From assembly GCF_021654165.1 (NCBI RefSeq), contig NZ_JAKFZN010000001.1, positions 806,001 through 870,000 on the forward strand: 64,000 nt of DNA. The letters are read 5' to 3'. The stretch is from Nereida sp. MMG025 (GTDB lineage: Bacteria > Pseudomonadota > Alphaproteobacteria > Rhodobacterales > Rhodobacteraceae). The position numbers and the translations under genes were made by a program. Shown here piece by piece: positions 16,663 through 27,918 of the stretch; positions within the stretch are counted from its first letter, which is position 1, and the number at the start of each line of letters is the position of its first letter. The notes under the pieces are model-generated. The model made no database searches, had not been told where the DNA came from, and worked only from the letters and a program-made list of their open reading frames with translations.

Positions 16663-18828
16663 ATGACAATTACCGATTTTTTGAAATCCGATTTTCCAGC
16701 AGGCGAAAGCCACGCCGTTGATCCAACCGCGCCCGAGCGGTTTTTCAACCGCGAGCTTTCATGGCTGGCTTTTAACTGGCGTGTGCTGGAGGAGGCCGAA
16801 AACCCGCGCGTGCCTTTGCTGGAAAGGCTGCGTTTTGTGTCGATCAGTGCGACCAATCTGGACGAATTCTATACCGTGCGCGTCGCGGGCCTGCGCGAAC
16901 TGGACGATGCAGGCAACCAGACCCCTGCCGCCGACGGGCTGACCCCGCGCCAGCAACTTGATCTGATAAATCAAAATGCCCGCGCTTTGATGGACAAACA
17001 ACAACAGGTTTTTGCCGCCCTGCGCCGCGAGATGGAAGGCGAAGGCATTGTGATCCTGTCGCGCGACAAGCTCAACGAGGTGGACCTGGCCTTTGTGGAA
17101 ACCGAATTTCTGGACAAGGTCTTTCCTGTGCTGTCGCCTCTTGCGATTGATCCTGCGCACCCGTTTCCCTTTATTCCCAACACAGGCTTTGCGCTGGCGC
17201 TGCAACTGCAACGCCGCCGCGACAAAGAACCGTTGCAAGCGCTATTGCCGATCCCTGCGCAGATCGACCGATTTGTCCGCCTGCCGGGTTCGGAACAACG
17301 CTATCTTCCCGTCGAAGAAATGATGCTGTTGCGTCTCGACAGCATTTTCCCGGGCTATAAAACCGTGGGCCAATGTAGCTTTCGTATCCTGCGCGACAGT
17401 GATCTTGAAGTCGAAGAAGAAGCCGAAGATCTGGTGCGCGAATTTGAAACGGCCCTCAAACGGCGCCGCCGCGGCGAGGTGATCCGCGCCGAGATGTCGG
17501 AAAATCCACCTGCTGCGCTGCGCGACATGCTGATGGAAGAGCTGAACATCGAAGAGGACGAGGTGATCGAGGTCAGCGGCGTGGTGGGTGTGGCCGATCT
17601 GTCCAAGCTGATTTCAAAGGAACGCGCCGACCTGACGTGGCCCAGTTTCACCCCGCGCGTGCCTGAACGCGTCACCGACCATGACGGCGATATGTTTGCC
17701 GCGATCCGCCAAAAGGACATGCTGCTGCATCACCCTTATGAAACCTTCGACATGGTTGTGCGGTTCCTCCAACAGGCGGCACGCGACCCCAATGTGCTGG
17801 CGATCAAACAGACGCTTTACCGCACCTCCAAAAACTCGCCCATCGTCAGCGCGCTGTGTGAAGCGGCCGAAGACGGCAAATCAGTTACGGCCCTGGTCGA
17901 GCTGAAGGCCCGTTTTGATGAGGCGGCCAACATCCGCCAATCACGGCGTCTTGAGCGTGCGGGTGCCCATGTGGTCTACGGGTTCATGCAGTTCAAAACC
18001 CATGCCAAGATCAGCACCGTTGTGCGCCGCGAAGGCGATCAACTGGTCACTTACACCCATTATGGCACGGGTAATTACCACCCCGACACGGCCCGCATTT
18101 ATACCGATCTTTCGTTTTTCACCTGCGATGCCGCCCTTGGGCGCGATGCCACAAAAGTGTTCAATTACCTGTCGGGCTACGCCGAACCCGAGATGTTGGA
18201 AAACCTCTCGATCTCGCCCACCACACTTAAATCGACCCTCCTTGAACGGATCGAAGAAGAAGCCGAGCACGCGCGCAATGGCCGACCCGCGATGATCTGG
18301 GCCAAGATGAACAGCCTGATTGAAAGCGATGTGATCGATGCGCTCTATGCCGCCAGCCAAGCAGGTGTTCAGATCAGCCTTGTCGTGCGCGGCATCTGCG
18401 GGCTGCGGCCTGGCATCAAAGGGCTGTCTGAAAACATCCGCGTCAAGTCTATCGTTGGACGGTTTTTGGAACATTCGCGTATTGTGTGCTTTGGCAACGG
18501 CAAGGGGCTGCCAAGCAAAAAGGCGCGGGTCTATATCAGTTCGGCCGATTGGATGGGGCGCAACCTGAACCGCCGCGTGGAAACACTTGTCGAAATCAAC
18601 AACAATACGGTCAAGGCCCAAATCGTAAGCCAAGTGATGGCCGCCAATATGGCCGATGTTGCGCAAAGCTGGATCATGGGGCCAAACGGCGATTGGCACC
18701 GCCCCGACCTGCCCGAAGATAAATTCGCCTTCAACTGTCACCGCTTCTTTATGGAAAACCCATCACTTTCGGGGCGCGGATCGGCAGGGGCATCAGACGT
18801 TCCCAAACTTACCCACACCGAAGATTAA
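16663..18828 (+). CDS. ppk1: Polyphosphate kinase 1
   Basis: Makes long-chain polyphosphate from ATP at the inner membrane or cytosol. The 721-residue protein has the N domain (RFFNRELSWLAFNWRVLEEA), the H domain, and two C-terminal phospholipase D-like domains. The autophosphorylated histidine lies in FKTHAKISTVVRR near residue 446, and the second conserved histidine in FLEHSRIVCFGNG near residue 605. LYRTSKNSPIVSAL is also diagnostic. Length is standard. ppx follows 79 bases downstream, forming a synthesis/degradation pair. A second, unrelated polyphosphate kinase (PPK2) is encoded at 2477-3346. Confidence 0.95.
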   Translation: MTITDFLKSDFPAGESHAVDPTAPERFFNRELSWLAFNWRVLEEAENPRVPLLERLRFVSISATNLDEFYTVRVAGLRELDDAGNQTPAADGLTPRQQLDLINQNARALMDKQQQVFAALRREMEGEGIVILSRDKLNEVDLAFVETEFLDKVFPVLSPLAIDPAHPFPFIPNTGFALALQLQRRRDKEPLQALLPIPAQIDRFVRLPGSEQRYLPVEEMMLLRLDSIFPGYKTVGQCSFRILRDSDLEVEEEAEDLVREFETALKRRRRGEVIRAEMSENPPAALRDMLMEELNIEEDEVIEVSGVVGVADLSKLISKERADLTWPSFTPRVPERVTDHDGDMFAAIRQKDMLLHHPYETFDMVVRFLQQAARDPNVLAIKQTLYRTSKNSPIVSALCEAAEDGKSVTALVELKARFDEAANIRQSRRLERAGAHVVYGFMQFKTHAKISTVVRREGDQLVTYTHYGTGNYHPDTARIYTDLSFFTCDAALGRDATKVFNYLSGYAEPEMLENLSISPTTLKSTLLERIEEEAEHARNGRPAMIWAKMNSLIESDVIDALYAASQAGVQISLVVRGICGLRPGIKGLSENIRVKSIVGRFLEHSRIVCFGNGKGLPSKKARVYISSADWMGRNLNRRVETLVEINNNTVKAQIVSQVMAANMADVAQSWIMGPNGDWHRPDLPEDKFAFNCHRFFMENPSLSGRGSAGASDVPKLTHTED

Positions 18829-18907
18829 CCGCACACAGACGCAAGAAGCATTTTGCAGTGTGGTGGGAATCAGGCATACGTTACACATCTGAGATTTGGG
18901 AGATCTC

Positions 18908-20470
18908 ATGGACGGACAGACCGATCAGACCGCCGCAAGCGACGAGCAAACCGATTGGGGTCCGTTCGGGCGTCCGTTGTTCAAGGACGCGTCTGCGCGG
19001 GCTTTGTCTCGGGTTGGTGTGATTGATGTCGGATCAAACTCTGTCCGTTTGGTGATATTTGACGGGGCAGCGCGAAGCCCTGCGTATTTCTACAATGAAA
19101 AACTGATGTGTGGTCTGGGCGCTGGTCTGTCGGAAACTGGCAAATTGAACCCCGAAGGCCGCATCCGTGCTGTCGCTGCAATCACGCGCTTTGTGGCGCT
19201 GGCCGAAGGTCTTGGGATCGGGCCGCTGACAACCGTTGCGACCGCCGCTGTGCGCGAAGCCAGCGACGGCCCCGATTTTCGTGCCGAGGTCGAACAGAAA
19301 ACAGGCCTGAAGCTTTGGGTGATCGACGGCAAGGAAGAGGCGCGTCTTTCTGCGCAAGGCGTGCTTCTGGGCTGGCCCAAGTCCTACGGTCTGGTCTGTG
19401 ACATCGGTGGCGCCTCAATGGAATTGGCCGAGGTGCGCGATGGACGCGTCGGCAAGCGTGTGACCTCCCCGCTCGGGCCGCTCAAGCTGCGGGATATCAA
19501 AGGCGGCAAAAAGGGGCGTAAGGCCCATATCAACGAGGTGATGGACAAACTGCACGCCAAGATGGGCGACCAGAATGATCGGTTATTTCTTGTGGGTGGG
19601 TCATGGCGCGCGATTGCCCGCATCGATATGGAACGGCGTGGCTATCCGCTGCATGTGCTGCATGAATACCGCATGACCCCAAAACAGATTAGCGCCACCG
19701 TCAAATATATCGCCGACAGCGATCTGGAAGATTTGCGCGCACGCTGCGGCATCTCGGGAAGCCGTATGGCGTTGGTGCCTTTGGCGTCCGAGGTGCTCAA
19801 GGCGCTCATCCGTCAGTTCAAGACCAAAGATATTGCCATTTCAAGTTATGGCATCCGCGAAGGCATGCTGTATGAGCAGATGCCCGAACGGTTGCGCACC
19901 CGCGATCCGCTGATTGAGGCGTGCCGCTTTGCAGAAGACAAAGACGCACGTTTGCCCGGCTCGGGGCGCACGCTTTACACCTTCATCAAACCGCTGTTCA
20001 AAGCCTTGCCAGAGCACCGAATGCGTTTGGTGAAAGCCGCCTGCTTGCTGCATGATGTCAGCTGGCGTGCCCATCCCGATTACCGTGCAGAGGTCTGTTT
20101 TGATACCGCTACACGCGCCAACCTTGGTGGATTGAAACATGGCGAAAGGGTGTATCTGGGACTGGCCCTTTTGCACCGCTACCGCAACAAAGCCGAAGGC
20201 ACGCGATTTGATCAATTGTCCGAATTGCTGCCAGAGGTTGATCAGAAACAAGCCGAGGTTTTGGGCAAGGCACTGCGGTTTGGGGCGATGCTTTGGATGG
20301 AAACGACCGAAGCCCTGGGAGAGTTGAAGTGGCGGCCCAAGAAAAAAGAACTCCACCTGCTTTTGCGCCCCGAAGCCCAACGGCTTTATGGCGAGGTGGC
20401 TGATGCGCGCTTCCGTTCGCTTTGCGATAGCTTGGGTGCAACACCGCACGTGCGCTTCACCAAAGCCTAA
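18908..20470 (+). CDS. ppx: Exopolyphosphatase (Ppx/GppA family)
   Basis: Releases phosphate from polyphosphate ends, and members of the family may also hydrolyse pppGpp. The 520-residue protein has the actin-like ASKHA fold: VIDVGSNSVRLVIFDG (phosphate 1 loop), the TVATAAVREASDG segment, CDIGGASMELAEV (phosphate 2 loop) and, after residue 320, a helical HD-like domain with LLHDVSWRAHPDYR. I chose the ATG at 18908 because GGGAG lies five bases upstream; a TTG at 18896 is in frame but unlikely. It follows ppk1. Its stop overlaps by four bases with the convergent hypothetical gene. Confidence 0.93.
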   Translation: MDGQTDQTAASDEQTDWGPFGRPLFKDASARALSRVGVIDVGSNSVRLVIFDGAARSPAYFYNEKLMCGLGAGLSETGKLNPEGRIRAVAAITRFVALAEGLGIGPLTTVATAAVREASDGPDFRAEVEQKTGLKLWVIDGKEEARLSAQGVLLGWPKSYGLVCDIGGASMELAEVRDGRVGKRVTSPLGPLKLRDIKGGKKGRKAHINEVMDKLHAKMGDQNDRLFLVGGSWRAIARIDMERRGYPLHVLHEYRMTPKQISATVKYIADSDLEDLRARCGISGSRMALVPLASEVLKALIRQFKTKDIAISSYGIREGMLYEQMPERLRTRDPLIEACRFAEDKDARLPGSGRTLYTFIKPLFKALPEHRMRLVKAACLLHDVSWRAHPDYRAEVCFDTATRANLGGLKHGERVYLGLALLHRYRNKAEGTRFDQLSELLPEVDQKQAEVLGKALRFGAMLWMETTEALGELKWRPKKKELHLLLRPEAQRLYGEVADARFRSLCDSLGATPHVRFTKA

Positions 20471-20826
20471 ATCTCGACTTCACCTTCTGGGCTCACGCGT
20501 TCTGGCGCATCAGGCTTGCGCCGAATGATAATATCCCCGTTCGGCATAACTTCGGGCGCTTCATAGTTGTTCATGTCATCGATCTTGTCGGACAGTTGCT
20601 GCAGCGCAGGGCCCATGCGTTCGGCCAAGGCCTGCAGGTTCGGCTCCATGTCTTCGGCAAATTGCTTAAGATCTTCGGTCAGCGGCTCCACCTCTTTCAT
20701 GAAGCCTTCAAAGAACATCTCGATGCCGCGTTCCATCAGCGTTTTTCCCGTGTCCTCCTCTTGGGCAAAGGCGGGGGCGACGACGAAAGAAAAGACAAAG
20801 GCGAGGGCAAAAGCACGGTGTTTCAT
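20467..20826 (-). CDS. Secreted hypothetical protein, 119 aa
   Basis: The N-terminus MKHRAFALAFVFSFVVAPAFAQ is a clear Sec signal peptide cleaved after AFA. The mature protein is acidic and mostly helical (LMERGIEMFFEGFMKEVEPL, QFAEDMEPNLQALAERMGP), ending with NGDIIIRRKPDAPERV. I do not recognise a named family, although small helical periplasmic proteins of this form are common next to Rhodobacteraceae genes. The start is the ATG at 20826 with AAGGGGG just before it. It is convergent with ppx and lies directly upstream of an EEP-family gene on the same strand. Confidence 0.7.
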   Translation of the reverse strand: MKHRAFALAFVFSFVVAPAFAQEEDTGKTLMERGIEMFFEGFMKEVEPLTEDLKQFAEDMEPNLQALAERMGPALQQLSDKIDDMNNYEAPEVMPNGDIIIRRKPDAPERVSPEGEVEI

Positions 20827-20862
20827 CCCCCTTACATAATTTGCCAACCCGTTTTTTAAAGG

Positions 20863-21867
20863 TCAGAGCGCAACATCCAGCAAAACAGGAAAATGGTCAG
20901 AGGCCGTCAAAAGCGCATCCGACAGTGTTTTATCCTGCCAGCATGCAGGGTCATCCAGCGGGTGCATGATACGCCATTTCGCGCCACGTTGCCGTATGCC
21001 ATCACTGACCATGATGTAGTCCAGAAGCGCCTGAAAATATCGCTCCTGTTCGCGCAAATAAAAGCGCGATGTCGTCGGTTGCACGCCAATTCTTTGGCCC
21101 AAAACCATCGCAGCATGCGGATCAAAAAGGGCGCCCGTCCCCTGCCCCAACACGATTTCAACGCCCGATCTGCCGAACAAAGCCTCGAATTTGTCCAGCC
21201 CCGGGCCATCGTTGAAATCGCCCAGAACAATCACATCTTCCCCCATCGTCACAAGGTGATCCACACGGCGTCTTATCCAGATGCACTGAGCCAGTTGCTT
21301 GCGACGGTTGGCGACCTGTCGCTGCAACGCTTCGGCTGCATCACGCGCCCCATGCGGCGCCTTTGATTTCACGTGGACGCCGATCATCCGCCAAAGTGCG
21401 CCCGTGGCTTTCGCCTGCAGAGCCACTTCGAGCGGTGGTTTGGAAAACGTCACCTCATCGGCCTTTGCATCAATATCAAGGTCGATCAAAAGGCTCTGGT
21501 CAAATCGCGGGGCATCTGCGCTTTCCAAAGGCGCGTGTTGAACCGCCACGATATCGGGATCGTAAAGCAGCGCAATCTCTTGCTGTGTGTCGTTTTCAAA
21601 TCCCGTAAGCGCCCGCCGCGCGCGAATGCCTGCATGACGCGCAAAGCCTTCCAGCGCAAAGACACTGTCACGGCGGCGCGATGCATCGGGCGCTTCAACA
21701 ATCATAATCGCATCCGCATCCAACGCCTGAAACACACGGGCAAGGCTTTGGGTCTGCTGCGCGCGCGTGACGTTCCACCGCGCCGACCAATCGCCATCGT
21801 TGTGCAAACTGCCATCATCGGCAAAAAGCGCGTTGAACCATTCGATGTTGTAGGTGGCGATCCGCAT
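20863..21867 (-). CDS. Endonuclease/exonuclease/phosphatase (EEP) family hydrolase
   Basis: A 334-residue metal-dependent phosphodiesterase of the DNase I / ExoIII fold. Seen: MRIATYNIEWFNALF with the conserved Asn, IVEAPDASRR with the catalytic Glu region, VLGDFNDGPG with the Asp/Asn pair near residue 220, and SDHFPVLLDV with the C-terminal Asp-His pair. No signal peptide, so it is cytosolic. Substrate may be nucleic acid, inositol phosphate or sphingolipid-like; it cannot be decided. Start chosen at 21867, eight bases after the stop of the TerB/DnaJ gene, because upstream codons lie within that gene and are unlike the family N-terminus. Confidence 0.8.
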   Translation of the reverse strand: MRIATYNIEWFNALFADDGSLHNDGDWSARWNVTRAQQTQSLARVFQALDADAIMIVEAPDASRRRDSVFALEGFARHAGIRARRALTGFENDTQQEIALLYDPDIVAVQHAPLESADAPRFDQSLLIDLDIDAKADEVTFSKPPLEVALQAKATGALWRMIGVHVKSKAPHGARDAAEALQRQVANRRKQLAQCIWIRRRVDHLVTMGEDVIVLGDFNDGPGLDKFEALFGRSGVEIVLGQGTGALFDPHAAMVLGQRIGVQPTTSRFYLREQERYFQALLDYIMVSDGIRQRGAKWRIMHPLDDPACWQDKTLSDALLTASDHFPVLLDVAL

Positions 21868-21874
21868 CCCGTTG

Positions 21875-22567
21875 TCAGCTGGCGGTCTGGCTGCGGCGTT
21901 CGCTGATCTCTTCCCACGCGCGGTTGACAGCAATCAGACGCTTTTCAGCCATCTTGATCGCCTCTTCCGGCACGCCGCGGGCGGCCATGCGATCGGGGTG
22001 GGTGTCGCGCACCAATTGCCGCCAAGCCGCGCGGATCTGGTCCATAGCGGCATCGGGCGACACGCCCAAGACATCGTAGGGATCACGGTCTGCATCGGGC
22101 ACGAAACGCGCGCGCAGCCTTTTGAAATTCGCCTCTGGCATTTCGAGGATATCAGCGACGCGCGTCAGAAACTTATCCTCATTGGGGTGATAAACCCCAT
22201 CGGCCAGTGCGATGTGGAACAGCCCCTCCATCAGGTCGCAAATGGTGCTGGTGTCGCGCCCGAACATCCCTGCGATGCGTTTGGCGTATTCCTCAAACCC
22301 TGCAACATCGGTGCGCGCCATATCAAAGACACGTGCGGCCTGGGCTTCATCTTCTTGCGCGATATGAAATACCTCGCGGAAGGCCGTCACCTCATCACGG
22401 GTGACCAATCCATCGGCCTTGGCCATCTTGGCCCCAAGTGCGATCACCGCAATCGTAAAGGCGACCGAGCGTTCTGGCGGCGTGCGCAATTGTTCGAACA
22501 CAGCCGAAAGACCCTCGCCTTTGGCAAGAGTGGATAGCGCGTCAGCAATGCGGGACCAGATCGACAT
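21875..22567 (-). CDS. TerB-like and J-domain protein (DjlA-like co-chaperone)
   Basis: A 230-residue protein with a TerB-like helical domain (residues about 35-150; AVIALGAKMAKADGLVTRDEV, IALADGVYHPNEDKFL) followed by a C-terminal J domain (DPYDVLGVSPDAAMDQIRAA, with the HPD tripeptide in DTHPDRMAA). This arrangement matches DjlA-type proteins but without the N-terminal transmembrane anchor of the enterobacterial form. It would stimulate DnaK. The HPD motif is intact. It heads a likely two-gene unit with the EEP hydrolase (8-base spacing). Confidence 0.85.
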   Translation of the reverse strand: MSIWSRIADALSTLAKGEGLSAVFEQLRTPPERSVAFTIAVIALGAKMAKADGLVTRDEVTAFREVFHIAQEDEAQAARVFDMARTDVAGFEEYAKRIAGMFGRDTSTICDLMEGLFHIALADGVYHPNEDKFLTRVADILEMPEANFKRLRARFVPDADRDPYDVLGVSPDAAMDQIRAAWRQLVRDTHPDRMAARGVPEEAIKMAEKRLIAVNRAWEEISERRSQTAS

Positions 22568-22599
22568 GGCCGCTATACTAACGGGTTTAGTTGGGATTG

Positions 22600-23085
22600 T
22601 CAGAGGAACTTTTGCATCAAGACCAGATCGAACCAGCGATCGAATTTGTGGCCAACCTCGCGCAGCCGCGCGACCTCCTCAAAGCCGCAAGACGCATGGA
22701 AATTCATGCCTGCGGGGTTATCCCCGCTGACCCCTGCCATAATCGAATGGATGCCATCGGCTTTGGCGCGCGTGCACAACGCCTCCATCAATGCACGCCC
22801 CACACCTTTGCCCCAAGCAGGCTTGGCCAACAGAACGGAATGTTCGATCACCCGTGCATAGCCATCGCCACCGCGAAACGGGAAGCTGGTCACAAATCCG
22901 TCCACGGCTCCGTCGGCCTCATGCACCAGAAAATGATGGCCATTTGTGTGCCGTGTTTCGATCCACTCGCTGATTTGCGCAAGGGGTTTGGGGGTGCTGG
23001 TAAAGGTGATGGTTGTCTCGCGGATACACCAGTTCCAAAGGTCGGTGATCACTTGCGCATCACGCAGCTCGGCCTTGCGGATCAT
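22600..23085 (-). CDS. GNAT N-acetyltransferase (phosphinothricin acetyltransferase-like)
   Basis: A 161-residue acetyl-CoA-dependent acetyltransferase. The order MIRKAELRDAQVITDLWNWCI, VIEHSVLLAKPAWGKGVGRALMEAL (acetyl-CoA pyrophosphate loop, motif A) and SGDNPAGMNFHASCGFEEVARLREVG matches the Pat/Bar/YncA subgroup, which acetylates phosphinothricin, methionine sulfone/sulfoximine or similar amino acids. The substrate here is not known. The start overlaps the end of the VOC gene by four bases (ATGA), so it belongs to the scpA operon. Confidence 0.85.
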   Translation of the reverse strand: MIRKAELRDAQVITDLWNWCIRETTITFTSTPKPLAQISEWIETRHTNGHHFLVHEADGAVDGFVTSFPFRGGDGYARVIEHSVLLAKPAWGKGVGRALMEALCTRAKADGIHSIMAGVSGDNPAGMNFHASCGFEEVARLREVGHKFDRWFDLVLMQKFL

Positions 23086-23689
23086 AGGGTGACCGGACCG
23101 TTTGGCGTATCGATCACAGCCTGCAACGCAGCCTCACCCGTGGCAAAGCGTACGCGGTCATCAGACATCAAAGGCCCAAGCGCACGCTCCAATTCCGCAC
23201 ATTCTGGATGCACAATTGTCAGCGATTTCAACCGATGCCCCTGATCGGCGAGCAGCGGCGCGGGGTGTAAATCCCCATGCCACTTGATGATCGCTGGCGC
23301 GCAGTTGTCAAAGGGCAGCTTTCCGTCAGACGGCACCGCCATCTGCCAACGGAAGTCACCGCGCTCCAGCATAACTGGGGCGCCGTACGCAGGTCCAAGC
23401 CGCGCAAGCGCCGCGTCAATATCATCGGTGCGCACGATCCAGTTTGTCAGACGCGGCGGCCCGCTGAAATTGTCGATGTCAAACCAGCGCGGGCTTTGCT
23501 TGGGCGTTGCATCGGGGTCCGTGGCGATCACCTCGAAATACAAATCTCCCAATCCCATCAGATGGTTATGGGTCGCAAAGTGGTCATGCTCCCCCCGCGG
23601 GCCGAGCGCTCCTCCCAGATGCCGCTCGGCCCATATGCGTCCCTCTTCCAGAGGATCACAAGCCACCGCAATATGATCCAGCGCCAGCA

Positions 23690-23690
<1 letters not shown>
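23082..23690 (-). CDS. VOC family protein (glyoxalase_3-like)
   Basis: A 202-residue protein beginning LALDHIAVACDPLEEG, with a metal-ligand histidine typical of VOC folds, and GEHDHFATHNHLMGLGDLYFEVIA forming the second conserved block. The pattern (THNHLMGLG, then YFEVIA) matches the glyoxalase_3 domain rather than methylmalonyl-CoA epimerase. It is placed directly after scpA with a one-base overlap (TGATG), so the two are co-translated. Location suggests a link to acyl-CoA metabolism, but this is only inference; an epimerase role is not supported by the motif pattern. Confidence 0.75.
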
Positions 23691-25831
<2,141 letters not shown>

Positions 25832-25882
25832 CTGACGCCTCCTGGTCTGTCCATCGGCAAAATGGTGATTATATCATTGGGC

Positions 25883-26350
25883 ATGAAACGTTTTTTGCCC
25901 CTCGCGCTGACTGCGCTGATGTTGAGTTTTTCAGCCGCCAAAGCTGACACTGTTCTCACCCCGTTAGAGGAATGGCGCGCGGATCGCGCTGTCGTTCTGG
26001 CAACCGATGAGGTCACACTGGATGACTTCAAATGGATCGCCCGTCCCATTGTGGTCTTTGCAGATACGCCCAATGATCCGCGCTTCATCCAACAGATGGA
26101 TTTGCTGAACGCGCGGCTGGATGATCTGGCGGCCCGCGATGTCGTGATCATGGTGGATACGGACCCAGATGCGCAATCTCTGCTGCGCACCAAGTTGCGG
26201 CCGCGCGGGTTCATGCTGGCTTTGATCGGCAAAGATGGCGGGGTGAAACTGCGCAAACCCTTCCCGTGGGACGTGCGTGAATTGACCCGCACAATCGACA
26301 AAATGCCACTGCGCAAGCAAGAGATCAAAGACAGTCTGGGGCGGCAATAA
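25883..26350 (+). CDS. DUF4174 family secreted protein
   Basis: A 155-residue protein with an N-terminal Sec signal (MKRFLPLALTALMLSFSAAKA) and one DUF4174 domain. The family features are the segment ARPIVVFADTPNDPRFIQQMDLL and RGFMLALIGKDGGVKLRKPFPW, and overall it resembles a thioredoxin-like fold without active-site cysteines. Function unknown; probably periplasmic. I chose the ATG at 25883 because the signal peptide starts there; an in-frame ATG at 25862 is possible. It lies divergent to scpA and stops one base before the convergent membrane-protein gene. Confidence 0.78.
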   Translation: MKRFLPLALTALMLSFSAAKADTVLTPLEEWRADRAVVLATDEVTLDDFKWIARPIVVFADTPNDPRFIQQMDLLNARLDDLAARDVVIMVDTDPDAQSLLRTKLRPRGFMLALIGKDGGVKLRKPFPWDVRELTRTIDKMPLRKQEIKDSLGRQ

Positions 26351-26351
26351 C

Positions 26352-27875
26352 TCACTGGGCCGTCTCCTTCATCTCGAAGATCGCACCCTCTGGCAGGTTC
26401 GCAGCCCAAGATATCAGCGCGTCTTGATGCGTGTCACGGGCAGCAGGCGAAGTCGCATAAAAGGTCACCACATCGCCGCCCAAGATATCGGAAGGATTGA
26501 CGTGTTTGAGCATCCCAAGCGCGATCCACGTGTCCGGCAGCTCGCCCACAAACCAGTTTCCATAAAGCAAAGCCAATTCGACGTTGTGGCGTGCAACCAA
26601 AGGTGTCATCCAGCCGCGTTCAGGGTTGGACAGGCGGATCAACCGCGCCTCGGATGACGCGAGCCCCCAAAGGTCCAGAACGTAGTTCGGGTTGCGCCAA
26701 GCAACGCGCCCGAGGTCATTCACGGCTACAGGCACCTGCGCATAGTTCTGCACAAAATCAGCCATTTGCGCCTGTTGCAGGTAGATTGACCGTGGATAGG
26801 GCGGATACTCCGATTGCTGTTTGGCATAAAAGAGCGTGCAAATCACAAGGGCGATCAAAAGCCCTGTCAAATTGCGCGCCAGCATGACCGCAGCCCCTGC
26901 CAAGGCCACGAGGATGTAAATCTCGTAACGGTCCATCCAGCCGATGCGCCCAAGCATCAAATGTGCCACGCCCGCCAAAGCAAAGGCACCAAGGATCAAG
27001 GTCGCTTTGGGATCAGGCAGTTTGCGACCCACCAACAAAACGCCAAGCAACAGCGCGAGCGCGATGCCCCCGCCCTTGCCAACATTGGCCATCATATTTC
27101 CTGCAATACGCACCCAAAGAGCTGCATCCGCACTGATATTTGCATTGCCAACCAGTTTGGTCGTCACCGAGCTTGGCAAAGGCTCCAATCCTTTTGAGAC
27201 AAGGAACCCTGCGAAGAGGATCGCGGGGGTCAGGGCAAGGCCCAACAGCACAGCACCCGCACGCTTATGGTAAAAGACGACGACAAGTGCCACAAAAAGG
27301 GACAATGCCAGCCCCTCCAGGCGGATCATGGGACCAAGGGCAACACCTGCATAGAGCCAGCCCGACACACGCCCGTCATAGCAGAAATCCTGTGCGCCGC
27401 GCAGGATCATAAGGACCGCAAGCACGTGCAACCCGTGCTCCATCCCGATCATGGCAATGCCTGCAAAGTTCAATCCAAAGGGGACAAGTGCTGCAAAAGC
27501 AAGGACCTGCCAGCGCGCCATGCCGTGATGATCGCCCGCACGTGCACAGATAGCTGCCCAAAGCAGCACGCTGCCTGCCAACGACAGAACGGCGATCAAG
27601 GCCGGAATATATCGTCCCGCCTCGACCGTCGCGAAAGGTGCCAGAAGAAAGGGGTAGAGCGGCGACGAGGCCGCAGAGGCAGGATCGCCCGCATTTACCC
27701 CATACCCGCCTGCCGCGATTTGTTCGGCCATCGACAGGTGAATGTAGGTGTCGTCCAATGGATACTCAAAAACGCCCGCTTGGACGTATGCCAACCCGAT
27801 AAGCGCCATATAGGCCAAGGCCACAGGGGTCGCAGCCCAAAGCCGCGCCTGCGCCAATCGGGGCTGCATGTCCAT
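26352..27875 (-). CDS. GT-C-like polytopic membrane protein (paralogue 1)
   Basis: A protein of about 507 residues with roughly eleven hydrophobic helices and no soluble domain. The N-terminal periplasmic loop contains FEYPLDDTYIHLSMAEQIAA, an acidic Asp-Asp motif followed by YIHL. SAASSPLYPFLLAP comes next, and near the C-terminus AVNDLGRVAWRNPNYVLDLW; this order matches GT-C fold polyprenyl-phosphate sugar transferases such as ArnT-like and arabinosyltransferase-like enzymes. It is a clear paralogue of the adjacent upstream gene, sharing GMEHGLHV, RLEGLALSL and IGWMDRYEIY. The start is uncertain: I use the ATG at 27875, because upstream codons overlap the neighbouring gene. Substrate and acceptor unknown. 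Confidence 0.7.
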   Translation of the reverse strand: MDMQPRLAQARLWAATPVALAYMALIGLAYVQAGVFEYPLDDTYIHLSMAEQIAAGGYGVNAGDPASAASSPLYPFLLAPFATVEAGRYIPALIAVLSLAGSVLLWAAICARAGDHHGMARWQVLAFAALVPFGLNFAGIAMIGMEHGLHVLAVLMILRGAQDFCYDGRVSGWLYAGVALGPMIRLEGLALSLFVALVVVFYHKRAGAVLLGLALTPAILFAGFLVSKGLEPLPSSVTTKLVGNANISADAALWVRIAGNMMANVGKGGGIALALLLGVLLVGRKLPDPKATLILGAFALAGVAHLMLGRIGWMDRYEIYILVALAGAAVMLARNLTGLLIALVICTLFYAKQQSEYPPYPRSIYLQQAQMADFVQNYAQVPVAVNDLGRVAWRNPNYVLDLWGLASSEARLIRLSNPERGWMTPLVARHNVELALLYGNWFVGELPDTWIALGMLKHVNPSDILGGDVVTFYATSPAARDTHQDALISWAANLPEGAIFEMKETAQ

Positions 27876-27918
27876 ATGTGCGGCTGGCACAGTCACAAAA
27901 GGCACCCACGCACGACCA

